This document shows positions 27,780-35,730 of a stretch of 39,153 bases of DNA, piece after piece. The stretch's first letter is position 1, and each line of letters opens with the position of its first letter. Under the pieces are notes generated by a model. The model saw nothing but the letters and a program-made list of their open reading frames with translations, was not told the origin of the DNA and made no database searches. The position numbers were made by a program, and so were the translations under genes. This DNA comes from Planctomycetota bacterium (lineage in GTDB: Bacteria; Planctomycetota; UBA1135; UBA2386): contig JADZDL010000052.1 of the NCBI GenBank assembly GCA_020851075.1, positions 1-39,153 on the forward strand. The letters run 5' to 3'.

Positions 27780-27828
27780 GCGGCCCTTGGGCCGCGCCAC
27801 CACGGAGGCTTCAGGCCAGCCCGTGGTG
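27780..27828 (+). terminator. Double hairpin after the HD-GYP gene
   Basis: GCGGCC-CTTG-GGCCGC (27780-27795) is followed by CACCACGG/CCGTGGTG (27798-27805 and 27821-27828) with a 15-base loop. It starts 17 bases past the stop. There is no T-run, so the role as terminator is uncertain. Confidence 0.4.
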
Positions 27829-27894
27829 CGAACTGCTCTGGACAGTCCCGGGCGGCGAGGGGCTTGGCTTCGGGCCGGAGTAAGAGACAATCAC

Positions 27895-27924
27895 TGGCCA
27901 TACCCCTCTGGATCGGGCTAGGAT
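27895..27924 (+). promoter_or_regulatory. Weak promoter candidate for the FGE-sulfatase gene
   Basis: TGGCCA (27895-27900), 18 bases, then TAGGAT (27919-27924), about 80 bases before the ATG at 28003. Match to consensus is partial. Confidence 0.3.
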
Positions 27925-28002
27925 CCGCGCCCCCCTCGAATCCGCGGGATCGGTCCACCCCTGACCGCTCCCAAGTCCGCTCCCTTTCTCAGGACGCACC
28001 CG

Positions 28003-30045
28003 ATGTTTCGGACCTCGCTGCGACAGGCTACCCTGACTTCGCTGACCCTTGGCACTCTGCTGCACACCACGTGTGCCCAGGAGCCGGAAGCCAAGCCCCC
28101 GACCCAGGCCAATCCGGGCCAGGCCAACCCTGCTCAGGCCAAACCTGCAGAGGCCAATCCCGCCGCCGGCAATGCCGCGCAGGGCCTGGATCTGCAAGGC
28201 CTGCCGACCTTCCTGCTGCCCGTGCCTGGCGGCACCGTGCTGATTGGCATCGACGCAGCGGACCTCGTCGAGGTCTCCAGTGAAGCCTTGAGCCCGATGC
28301 GGCCGGCCAACGCACCAAAGCAGGTCGACAAGTTCACCACGGCCTTGAGGCGCACCGCCGCGGCGTTGGGCCAGAAGAAGGTCACGGTCGAGCCCTTCCT
28401 GCTCGCCAAGTGGAACGTGAAGTGCTCCGAGTACGAGACCTTCGTCGTGCACAAGCGCACCCTGAAGCAGAAGGTCCGTCCGCCGTTCATCTGGTGGCGC
28501 TACGGCGCCAAGAAGGACTACGAAAGCAGGCTCGAGGACATCGCGCGCGAGTTCCCCAAGGACCCGAACGGCGCGGTCTTCTACTGGGAACGCCACGGCG
28601 ACGAACTGCCGTATGCACTCGTCGATGAGCGCGGCAAGTCGATTGCCGACCAGCCCGTGTCGTTCGTGTCCTACAAGGACGCCGTCGAATTTGCCGGCTG
28701 GCTCGGCATGCGCTTGCCGAGAGAGGCCGAATGGACCCGCGCGGCACGCGGCGATGGCTCCCATCGTTGGCCGTGGGGTGGTGCGCAGCAGCCCGATCAC
28801 TACACCGAACCGATGCTGAGATGGCTCGGCATCGACGGTAGCGCCGGCCAGAAGCCCCTACCCCCAGGCACGGTCACGAATGCGACCGGTCCGTTCGGGC
28901 ACCTCGACATGTTCGGCCGCATCTTCCAGCTCATGGGAGATCTCGGTTACACCCCGATCAACGGCACCGAGGTGTTCCAGAGTGAGTGGACGGCGCTGCA
29001 GAAGGACAAGGTAGGCTCGATCCTGCAGTCCGCACCCAGCTGGAAGTACGAGAAGTGCATCGCCAAGGGCGGCTCGTACCTGTCATGGCAGGAGCCGATC
29101 CAGCTGCTCATCGACGCACGGGCGCCGATGATGACCTCGGACGTGCTCGAAGGTGCGGGCTTCCGCCTCGCGAAGAGCCTGAAGCCGGGCTTCGACATGA
29201 CCTACTCGCTCGTGCGCGGCACCTACAACCGCGGCTCCGGAGCGTTCGCGCCGGATCAGGAGCTCGACGAAGCAGCCCAGCTCGGTACGGAGCGCTACGA
29301 GTTGGGGGCCAACGGCTTCCCGACCGCCTACCACGCGTTCTCGTTCGTGCCCGTGCAGTGGCTCACCAGCGACAAGAACGGCGACCTCGCCAAGCTGCTG
29401 GAGAAGAGCCACACGCAGCCGCTGCTGATCGGCACGTTCGCGACCACCGAGAAGATGCTCGCCCCGAACGTCGAAGCCGGCCTCTACACGGTGTTCTACC
29501 GCAAGGAAGGCATGCCGAAGGAGCTCGCCGACGCCATCAAGCAAGGCTTCAAGGAAGTGCAGGCGGCACTGAAGGCCAAGGCCAAGGGCGGCGAAGAGAA
29601 GGCCGAGGACAAGGAAAAGGAAAAGGACACGAAGAAGGGCAGCTGGCGCGAAGTCTGCTCGCGCTACGGCATCACCGAAGCCGACCTCGAGCCGAAGGAA
29701 GCCGGCAACGGCCTCAAGTTCGTGCGCATCGATGGGGTGCAGATCCCGACCGACAACGACTGCTTCCTGCTGCACGGCCCCGAGGGCAAGATGGTGGCTG
29801 CCGTGCCCGGCACGAACCACCACCCAGCGACGGGTGCTGCATTTGCCAACGCTCTCACCTTCCAGAAGGGTGAGAAGGTGAAGTCGACTGTGCAACTGCG
29901 CCTCGGTATCCCGGTCAAGTCGACCGATGCCAAGCGCGTGGCCGAGTTCCACTTCCAGTTCCACTTGGATTGCGACGCTCCGACTGCCGAAGTCGTCTGG
30001 CGTATGCCCGCCGGTGCGGCCGCGGCCCCCAACAAGACCAAATAG
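28003..30045 (+). CDS. Exported FGE-sulfatase (SUMF1-like) domain protein
   Basis: A 680-residue exported protein. Residues 1-25 are a signal peptide; residues 26-60 are a Pro/Ala-rich stretch of near repeats of QANP. The core (about 60-400) matches the formylglycine-generating-enzyme-like fold: PVPGGTVLIG, an NVKCSEYETFV segment, PVSFVSYKDAVEFAGWLGMR, LPREAEWTRAARG, and GGSYLSW near the end; family members are often structural or ligand-binding rather than oxidising. The Cys pair needed for true FGE activity is not evident, though Cys occurs in VKCSEY and EKCIAK. The C-terminal 280 residues hold a Lys/Glu-rich segment and a beta-rich end. Nine bases separate its stop from the cupin gene. Confidence 0.82.
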   Translation: MFRTSLRQATLTSLTLGTLLHTTCAQEPEAKPPTQANPGQANPAQAKPAEANPAAGNAAQGLDLQGLPTFLLPVPGGTVLIGIDAADLVEVSSEALSPMRPANAPKQVDKFTTALRRTAAALGQKKVTVEPFLLAKWNVKCSEYETFVVHKRTLKQKVRPPFIWWRYGAKKDYESRLEDIAREFPKDPNGAVFYWERHGDELPYALVDERGKSIADQPVSFVSYKDAVEFAGWLGMRLPREAEWTRAARGDGSHRWPWGGAQQPDHYTEPMLRWLGIDGSAGQKPLPPGTVTNATGPFGHLDMFGRIFQLMGDLGYTPINGTEVFQSEWTALQKDKVGSILQSAPSWKYEKCIAKGGSYLSWQEPIQLLIDARAPMMTSDVLEGAGFRLAKSLKPGFDMTYSLVRGTYNRGSGAFAPDQELDEAAQLGTERYELGANGFPTAYHAFSFVPVQWLTSDKNGDLAKLLEKSHTQPLLIGTFATTEKMLAPNVEAGLYTVFYRKEGMPKELADAIKQGFKEVQAALKAKAKGGEEKAEDKEKEKDTKKGSWREVCSRYGITEADLEPKEAGNGLKFVRIDGVQIPTDNDCFLLHGPEGKMVAAVPGTNHHPATGAAFANALTFQKGEKVKSTVQLRLGIPVKSTDAKRVAEFHFQFHLDCDAPTAEVVWRMPAGAAAAPNKTK

Positions 30046-30054
30046 GACCCCTGC

Positions 30055-30621
30055 TTGAGCGACCTCTTCCATCCCGACGCGAAGACCCGAATCAACGCGA
30101 AGGCCAAAGCCGCCTTCTCGGTGCAGGACTACGGCGGCCGCCCGTCGATCGACGGCGTGCAGATCGTCGAACTGAAGCGCTTCAACGACGACGGCGGCGC
30201 CATCACCGAACTCGGGCGCCTCAACGCCGGCATGCACGCCCAGTTGCCGGGGTTTGAGTGCAAGCAGATGAACTACTCGGAGATGGAACCGGGCGCCGTG
30301 AAGGCGTTCCACATGCACCATCGCCAGACCGACGTCTGGTATGTGCCGCCGTGCGACAAGCTGTTGCTCGTGCTGCACGATTGCCGCGCCGGCTCGAAGA
30401 CCGAAGGGGCGACGCTGCGCTTCGTGCTCGGCGACGGCAAGGATCGCCTCGTGCGCATTCCGCCCGGCGTCGCGCACGGCGCTTCGAACATCGGCCAGAA
30501 GACCGGCCGCATCATCTACATGGTCGACGTGCAGTTTTCGCCGACCGCCGGCGAATGCGACGAAGGCCGGCTGCCGTGGGACTTCCTCGGCGCCGAGATC
30601 TGGGACGTCGTCAAGGGCTGA
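30055..30621 (+). CDS. RmlC-like dTDP-4-dehydrorhamnose 3,5-epimerase-family cupin
   Basis: A 188-residue cupin with a TTG start at 30055, preceded 9 bases earlier by AGGA. The family signature is recognisable in order: VELKRFNDDGGAITELGRL, MEPGAVKAFHMHHRQTDVWYV (His cluster, as in the RmlC active site) and RIPPGVAHGASNIG. RmlC epimerises a dTDP-keto sugar in dTDP-rhamnose synthesis; the substrate here is unproven. There is no rmlA, rmlB or rmlD next to it. It probably shares a transcript with the exported FGE-sulfatase gene (9 bases apart) and is convergent with cardiolipin synthase. Confidence 0.8.
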   Translation: MSDLFHPDAKTRINAKAKAAFSVQDYGGRPSIDGVQIVELKRFNDDGGAITELGRLNAGMHAQLPGFECKQMNYSEMEPGAVKAFHMHHRQTDVWYVPPCDKLLLVLHDCRAGSKTEGATLRFVLGDGKDRLVRIPPGVAHGASNIGQKTGRIIYMVDVQFSPTAGECDEGRLPWDFLGAEIWDVVKG

Positions 30622-30660
30622 CCGGTCGTAGAGGGCTTACCGGGCCGCCGGCGACGCGGG

Positions 30661-32148
30661 CTACAGCAACGGCGACAGCAGCCCGCAGAAGCCATCGATG
30701 GCGCGGCGGAACGGATCCTGCGGCAGATCCTGCATGGACAGCTGCCGGAAGCCGACCAGCCGTCGCTCGAGGGTAGCGAGCACCTGTTCGGCGAAGGGCT
30801 CCGCGTCGACGGCCACCGCGGCGATCTCGAAGTTGAGGTTGGCGCTGCGCAGGTCCATGTTGGCGCTGCCAACCATCACATGCCGGCGATCGACGACGAG
30901 CAACTTCGCGTGGTTGTAGACGTCGGTCGTCTCGTACAGCTCGATGCCGGCCTCGAGGAAACGCTCGTAGTAACTGCGCTGGGCGTGGTAGAGCACCGCC
31001 GCTTCGGCCTTCGGGCCGTTCGTGTAGATGCGGACCCGCACACCGCGCGCCGCCGCCAGCTGCAGCGAGAACAGCAGCATCGGTGGCGGCACGAGATACG
31101 GCGAACTGAGCTCGATGGAGGTCTGCGCCTGGCCGATCGCCTGGACCAGCGCATACCAGAGGTAGGACTGCTCGCGATCGGGCCCACTGCACACGATGCC
31201 GATGCGGCAGGCCGCGGAGCCAGGCGGAGCCGGCGTGCTGCAGGGCGTCACCTCGAGCACTTCCTCGGTCGCGGTGTACCAATCTTCCAGGAACACATCC
31301 TGCATGCGGCGCACCGCCGGCCCGCGGACCGCCATCATCGCATCGAGCCAGAGGCGGGTGCGACCAACCCGGTCGGTGAAGTACTCATCCCCCACGTTGC
31401 GACCGCCAACAAAACCGGCCTCGCCGTCGACGATCAGCAGTTTGCGGTGGTTGCGCAGGTTGACGGTGAATGGCCGGCGCTTCCAGAACAGCGGCAGGAA
31501 CGCCTCGGCCCGGCCCCCCGCAGCACGCAGTTCTTCGAGGTGGGACGCCTTGAGCCCCCAGCTACCGAACGAGTCAAACAGGAGCCGCACCTTCACGCCG
31601 CGCTTCGCCGCCGCGATGAGCAGGCTGAGAAAACGCAGGCCCGCGGCGTCCGGGCGGAAGATGTAGACGACGCAGTGCACTTCGTTTTGCGCCGCCGCAA
31701 TCGCCGCCGCCGCCGCCGCGATGAAGTCCTCACCCGACGGCAGCCACTGCGCGTCGTTGCCACCTTCGAGCCCGACCTCCTCGGCCGTGGCAAGCAGAGC
31801 CTGCAGCCCGGAGATCGGCGGCCCGTCCTGATCGCGCGTTTCCTCGATGGTGCCGGGGCGCGCGCGCCGTTGCCGCAGCTGCTGCACGCGAACCTGCACG
31901 CGGCGCAGGCGGCGCAGTTGCAGACGGCGCGGCATCAGGTAGTAGAGCAGCAGGCCAAACCACGGCGCCGCGAGGATCACGACCATCCAGAGCAGCGTGC
32001 TGGCCGGTGATCCGCCGCGCGTGAGCACGCGGTAGACGAACACGATCGCGAGGATCTCACCGAGGGCCCAGATCGCGACGGCGACCGCCTGCCATGGTGT
32101 TCCGAGAACGAGCTGTGTTCCGAGAACGAGCTCGGACAGTGCGATCAT
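30661..32148 (-). CDS. cls: Cardiolipin synthase (phospholipase D family)
   Basis: A 495-residue membrane phospholipase-D-type enzyme that joins two phosphatidylglycerol molecules to cardiolipin. Two N-terminal helices (about 18-41 and 50-71) anchor it. Both HKD motifs are complete: NHRKLLIVDGEAGFVGGRN (His234, Lys236, Asp241) and NHAKLLVVDRRHVMVGSAN (His413, Lys415, Asp420). Length is normal (about 480-510). The N terminus is unusual: residues 7-17 contain LVLGTQLVLGTP, made by a perfect 18-bp tandem duplication. Its ATG overlaps the TGA of the upstream lipoprotein gene by one base (TGATG). Confidence 0.94.
   Translation of the reverse strand: MIALSELVLGTQLVLGTPWQAVAVAIWALGEILAIVFVYRVLTRGGSPASTLLWMVVILAAPWFGLLLYYLMPRRLQLRRLRRVQVRVQQLRQRRARPGTIEETRDQDGPPISGLQALLATAEEVGLEGGNDAQWLPSGEDFIAAAAAAIAAAQNEVHCVVYIFRPDAAGLRFLSLLIAAAKRGVKVRLLFDSFGSWGLKASHLEELRAAGGRAEAFLPLFWKRRPFTVNLRNHRKLLIVDGEAGFVGGRNVGDEYFTDRVGRTRLWLDAMMAVRGPAVRRMQDVFLEDWYTATEEVLEVTPCSTPAPPGSAACRIGIVCSGPDREQSYLWYALVQAIGQAQTSIELSSPYLVPPPMLLFSLQLAAARGVRVRIYTNGPKAEAAVLYHAQRSYYERFLEAGIELYETTDVYNHAKLLVVDRRHVMVGSANMDLRSANLNFEIAAVAVDAEPFAEQVLATLERRLVGFRQLSMQDLPQDPFRRAIDGFCGLLSPLL
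32097..32132. repeat. Perfect 18-bp tandem duplication in the cls gene
   Basis: The 18-bp word GTGTTCCGAGAACGAGCT is repeated exactly, head to tail, at 32097-32114 and 32115-32132. Being 6 codons long it keeps the frame and yields the repeated peptide LVLGT in the first residues of cardiolipin synthase. Confidence 0.9.
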
Positions 32149-32690
32149 CAGCGCCCGTCAGCCGAGATGACGCCGGCATTGGTCGCCTGCAGCGGCAGGC
32201 TGTGCCGTTCGCAGACCCCGTCGGGGTTGCGCGCTTCGACGGTCAACACGAAGTACTGGCCGATCGAGGGTTCGCGACCCAGCGGCGCATCGAGGTAGAA
32301 CGTGCCGCGCCAACCCGGCTCGACCACGACCGGCTGCATGGCGTTGTAGGCGAGCATGTCGGGACCACCAGCTCCCGGCGGCCCCGAGAACGGCCGCAGC
32401 AGCACTTCACCAATCGCCTGCCGCGGATGCCCGGCTTCGGGCCCCATGCGGAACTCAAGGCGCTGGCTCGTGGTGTTCTGCACCGTGACTTCGGCGCGCG
32501 TCTGCCGGCGACCAAGATCGAGCGTAACGGGCGCTCCGTGCATCGTGCTCGTGAGCAGGCCGTTCTGCCCCGTCACCCAGGTCGTGGCCCCAGCGGGCTG
32601 GTAGCGCAGCCAGGCCCGTGGCGCTGGCGTCGAGCAGGAAACGAGGGCGATGCTCAGGAACAGGAGAACTAGGGATGTGGGCCTTGCCAT
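32148..32690 (-). CDS. Predicted lipoprotein upstream of cardiolipin synthase
   Basis: A 180-residue protein with a lipoprotein signal MARPTSLVLLFLSIALVSC, the lipobox being LVSC (Cys19). The mature part is beta-rich, with strands such as TRAEVTVQNTTSQRLEFRM, typical of an immunoglobulin-like/DUF1425-like fold (YcfL-type lipoproteins), with moderate certainty. Its stop overlaps the cls start, so it is translated with cardiolipin synthase and may serve the envelope as well. The start at 32690 is chosen for the signal. Confidence 0.75.
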   Translation of the reverse strand: MARPTSLVLLFLSIALVSCSTPAPRAWLRYQPAGATTWVTGQNGLLTSTMHGAPVTLDLGRRQTRAEVTVQNTTSQRLEFRMGPEAGHPRQAIGEVLLRPFSGPPGAGGPDMLAYNAMQPVVVEPGWRGTFYLDAPLGREPSIGQYFVLTVEARNPDGVCERHSLPLQATNAGVISADGR

Positions 32691-32830
32691 GACGATCGTG
32701 GGGTGCGTCGAGGATACTGCGCCGGGGTCGCCGGTGAGAACGCCGATTGCGATGTCGCGGCGCGCCGCCGGCTGCCTGGCCGGGGTCCCACCCAGTGCGA
32801 GTCCCCAGCCTTCGGAGCGGGGGCCGCGGG

Positions 32831-32857
32831 TCGGGGCCCGGGTATCGGGGCCCGGGG
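32831..32857. repeat. Palindromic GC-rich direct repeat
   Basis: TCGGGGCCCGGG occurs twice (32831-32842 and 32845-32856), 14 bases apart, and each contains the palindrome CCGGGCCCCGG-like core. It sits between tRNA-Thr and the lipoprotein gene. Confidence 0.5.
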
Positions 32858-32881
32858 CGGCAAGTGTCGCCGCTTTGACGG

Positions 32882-32926
32882 CGAAAACAGCGCGCAAAGC
32901 GCGACGAAGACAGCGCGCGAAGCGCG
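32882..32926 (-). terminator. Two tandem 22-base hairpin copies downstream of tRNA-Thr
   Basis: Top-strand copies at 32882-32903 and 32905-32926 differ at two positions. On the minus strand each reads CGCGCTTxGCGCGCTGTyTTCG: a GCGC stem with a TTYG loop followed by a short T-run. They are the likely double terminator of the tRNA transcript, duplicated with a 23-base period. Confidence 0.6.
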
Positions 32927-32928
32927 AA

Positions 32929-33003
32929 TGGAGCCGATGGTGGGACTCGAACCCACGACCTACGCTTTACGAAAGCGTTGCTCTACCACTGAGCTACATC
33001 GGC
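32929..33003 (-). tRNA. tRNA-Thr (anticodon CGT)
   Basis: A 75-base cloverleaf with encoded CCA. On the minus strand: acceptor GCCGATG pairs with CATCGGC; D arm GCTC/GAGC with loop AGTGGTA; anticodon arm ACGCT/AGCGT with loop TTCGTAA, giving anticodon CGT (reads ACG, threonine); T arm GTGGG/CCCAC with TTCGAGT loop; discriminator T. The variable loop is 5 bases (AGGTC). All stems are fully paired. It stands alone between two protein genes and has two tandem terminator-like hairpins directly after it. Confidence 0.97.
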
Positions 33004-33180
33004 GGACAATGGGGCAAAGAAGCTATCGGCACGAGCCCCTCCGGTCCAGCACGAAACGTGGACCTCTGCTTGGCACGGAGCCCGAACGCGAGCCGTCCCT
33101 GGAGCTCTTCGAGCGCCTCGCCCCCGGCTGGAGCGGCCCGCAAGAACCGCCGGTGGAGAAGCCCCTTGCCCCACAAAGCA

Positions 33181-33217
33181 CAAAGCCCACAGCCCCCCGA
33201 GGGGACTGTGGGCTTTG
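33181..33217 (-). terminator. Strong terminator of the HEAT-repeat gene
   Basis: CAAAGCCCACAG (33181-33192) and CTGTGGGCTTTG (33206-33217) are perfect 12-bp inverted arms extended inward by CCCC/GGGG around the loop. It lies 33 bases beyond the stop at 33250; on the minus strand a T-containing tail (TGCTTTGTGG) follows. Confidence 0.8.
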
Positions 33218-33249
33218 GCCAATCTGGACGCCATCAGGCGTCGCTGCGG

Positions 33250-35349
33250 TCAGCCTTCCGTCTTCGGCTGGCCGGCGACCTTGCGCAGGCTCTGCTGCAC
33301 TTCGAGGGCGCGGGCCGTGTCGAGCTTGGCCTTGCCGAGCGCGACCGCCGCGGCGGTGCGCAGCGCAACTTCGCCGTCACCCTTGAGCACGCCGATCAGC
33401 GCTTCCGACACGTTGGCCGGGCAGCCATCGGTGCGCGACAGCACGAGGCCGATCGCTTCCGCGGCGGCAACCTTGACGGCAGCGCTCGGGCTCGCGAGAG
33501 CGGCGACGAGGGCGTCGAACTGGGCGGCCGAGCCACCGAGACCGATCGCGTGGGCGGCCGGCACGGCGACGTCGTCACCGCGGTTCAACTGCAGCGCGAG
33601 GTTGTTCAGCGCGCCGTCGATCTTGCCCTTGGCCGCGACGGTCCGCAGGGCTTCGCTGGCGCCCTTGGCGTAAGCCTCAGCGCGGGCGCCGAGCGGGTTC
33701 GAGCTGCCATCCAGCACGCGGCCGACTTCCGCCACCAGCGCTTCGCCGGTCAGCGGGGCCTGCACGACACCCTGGACCGTGTCGCCAAAGCGCGCCTTCG
33801 CCGCTTCGACATCCTTGGCGATGATCACGACCTTCGTGTTCGCCATGCGCGAGTCCTTGTGGATGTTGCCGATCAGATCTTCCGGCATCGCGTCGGGCAG
33901 GATCTCGTTGATCACGACCACGTCGATGTTCGGGTTGTTGAGGATGACCTTGTAGCCGCCCACACCGCTGACGCTCGCATCGGCGATGGTTCCACGCCAG
34001 CCGGACGCTGCACGCGCCGCAGCCTTGCCGTCCTGGGACGGGTCGATGATCTGGATCGTGCGGATCGACTCTTCGGCGACCGCGTCCGCGAGGACCGCAA
34101 CCACGCGGTCCGGGGACGGCATGTTGACGCCACCGGTGGCGCGAACGAGCGCCTGCGCGGCCGCGTAGCTGACGCGCTTGTCCGTGCTCTCGAGAGCGCG
34201 CACGAGCGAGCTGCTGCCGATGCTGTCCGCACTCTCCGCGGTGCCGAGCGCGTCGATCGAGCCGAGCGCCACGGGCGCGTTGCCCTGCGACAGGCCGGCG
34301 TCGAGCGCCGTGCGCAGCGACTTGAGGCCCGTGGCCAGCGCCGCGATCTTGAGTTCGGCAACCATCGGCTCGAGCGCCTTCAGCTTCTCGTCGCCCTGGG
34401 CGAGCGAGCTCTGGATCAGGTTCGCTTCGGCAAGGTTGGCCTGCGCGAGCATCGTGATCGCTTCGGCGCTCTGCGGCGCGATCGCAACCGCGTCCGCGGC
34501 GCACGACTTGGCCAATTCTGCGGCGTAGACGAGCGGGTTCACGTCCGTGGCCTGGAGCTTGCCATCGACGAGGCGCCAGACGACGTCACTGAAACCACCG
34601 ACCGGCACATCGCCCTTCAGGTAGCTCTTGGCCTGGCCGAGCATGAGGTCGACCGCGCTGCCCTTCGCGCCCTTCTTGGCGAGGAAGGTCTTGGCGATCG
34701 TGCTGACGCCGACGCGCGGGTCGTTGGCGAGGTTGGCCATCGCCGGGATCGCGCGATCGTCACCGATGTGGTGCAACGCAGCGGCGGCGTTCTGGACGGT
34801 CAGTTCCTTGTCGCTCTTCAGCGCTTCGATCAACGGCAGGACCGCGACCGAGTGCAGCTGGGACAACGTGTAGATGGCCTGGATCTGGCCTTCGGCATCG
34901 TCCGAGTCGGCGAGCTTCTCGACGAGCGCGGGAACCGCAAACTCGCCGTGCATCCCGATGAGCTTGTTGATCGCGGCCTGGCGCACACCGTGGTCACCGG
35001 TGCCAGTCGCCGCGGCGACGAGCTCCTTGATGGTGGCTTCGTCGCGCGAGCGTTCCTTGCGCTCCGACTTGGCGCGTTCGAGGATCGACTGCGCGATCTG
35101 ACGGATCTCCTGATCCGTGCCGGCCAGCATCATGAAGTACTCGTCCTGCGTGACGGACTGGTACATCTTGAGCGCGTCGGCATTCGACGGGTCGGCCGTC
35201 AGGATGCTGCGCAACATGACCTTCGCTTCGTCGGACTTGCCGAGACGAATCAGCGTAACGGCTTCCTTCAGGTCTTGCGCCAGGGCGGAGCCACCGACGA
35301 CGACGGCGACAGCGGCCGCCAGGAGGGACTGAGTGAACGAGCGGGCCAT
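33250..35349 (-). CDS. Exported HEAT-repeat protein with an internal receiver-like segment
   Basis: A 699-residue protein with a signal peptide (MARSFTQSLLAAAVAVVVGG, cut near SALA-Q). Residues about 27-75 are TPR-like (LIRLGKSDEAKVMLRSILTADP). HEAT/PBS-lyase-type repeats follow, for example AAINKLIGMHGEFAVPALVEKL, YTLSQLHSVAVLPLIEALK, AAALHHIGDDRAIPAM, and again at the C terminus (AAAEAIGLVLSR, AAAVALGKAK). Between them residues about 435-555 resemble a CheY-like fold: DVVVINEILPDAMPEDLI, KVVIIAKDVEAAK, VQAPLTGEALVAEVGRVL. The acceptor Asp is replaced by Asn (VIN-E) and the conserved Lys by Ala. A scaffold or sensor role in the envelope is inferred. AAGGAG precedes the ATG by 11 bases. Confidence 0.82.
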   Translation of the reverse strand: MARSFTQSLLAAAVAVVVGGSALAQDLKEAVTLIRLGKSDEAKVMLRSILTADPSNADALKMYQSVTQDEYFMMLAGTDQEIRQIAQSILERAKSERKERSRDEATIKELVAAATGTGDHGVRQAAINKLIGMHGEFAVPALVEKLADSDDAEGQIQAIYTLSQLHSVAVLPLIEALKSDKELTVQNAAAALHHIGDDRAIPAMANLANDPRVGVSTIAKTFLAKKGAKGSAVDLMLGQAKSYLKGDVPVGGFSDVVWRLVDGKLQATDVNPLVYAAELAKSCAADAVAIAPQSAEAITMLAQANLAEANLIQSSLAQGDEKLKALEPMVAELKIAALATGLKSLRTALDAGLSQGNAPVALGSIDALGTAESADSIGSSSLVRALESTDKRVSYAAAQALVRATGGVNMPSPDRVVAVLADAVAEESIRTIQIIDPSQDGKAAARAASGWRGTIADASVSGVGGYKVILNNPNIDVVVINEILPDAMPEDLIGNIHKDSRMANTKVVIIAKDVEAAKARFGDTVQGVVQAPLTGEALVAEVGRVLDGSSNPLGARAEAYAKGASEALRTVAAKGKIDGALNNLALQLNRGDDVAVPAAHAIGLGGSAAQFDALVAALASPSAAVKVAAAEAIGLVLSRTDGCPANVSEALIGVLKGDGEVALRTAAAVALGKAKLDTARALEVQQSLRKVAGQPKTEG

Positions 35350-35730
35350 GAAACGGGACTCCTTGATTCGGGAGGGCGGTAGGGGTCTTGGAAGAGGGCG
35401 TCGATTGGGAGCTGCGGCGCCGAGGGCAAATTGGACGAGCTGGCGACGGAACTCCCGCCAGCCAACGCTGGTAGGGTAGGCGAATGCTATGTTCCGTCGC
35501 CCAACCGTCAAGTACACGCCAGGGCAGCCTGGGCAGACGAGCAAGGATACCCCGCCGCCGGGATGTGCGAAGACTATGGTGTCTGGCGGCATCCGGCCGC
35601 CCATGGCACGGCCCGGTCCCGACGCGATTTTTCGGCAGGCCACCTTCGGAATCGCCCGCCAGAGCCCCAAAAAGGCCCCCCGCAGGAACCGCAGGTGCAG
35701 AGCCCGGGCAGCCCGGCTACCTTCGCCGTC
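35350..35730. other. Divergent intergenic region between the HEAT-repeat and NtrC genes
   Basis: No gene is seen in these 381 bases; the open frames are in-frame extensions of the NtrC gene and lack homology-like sequence. It contains a good minus-strand promoter for the HEAT gene (35484-35511) and, just before the NtrC start, a GGCTACCTTC word similar to other -10 candidates. No -12/-24 sigma-54 site was found here. Confidence 0.5.
35484..35511 (-). promoter_or_regulatory. Sigma-70-type promoter of the HEAT-repeat gene
   Basis: On the minus strand TTGACG (35511-35506), 16 bases, TAGCAT (35489-35484). It would start RNA near 35477, leaving a leader of about 128 bases. This is the best consensus promoter in the window. 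Confidence 0.55.
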
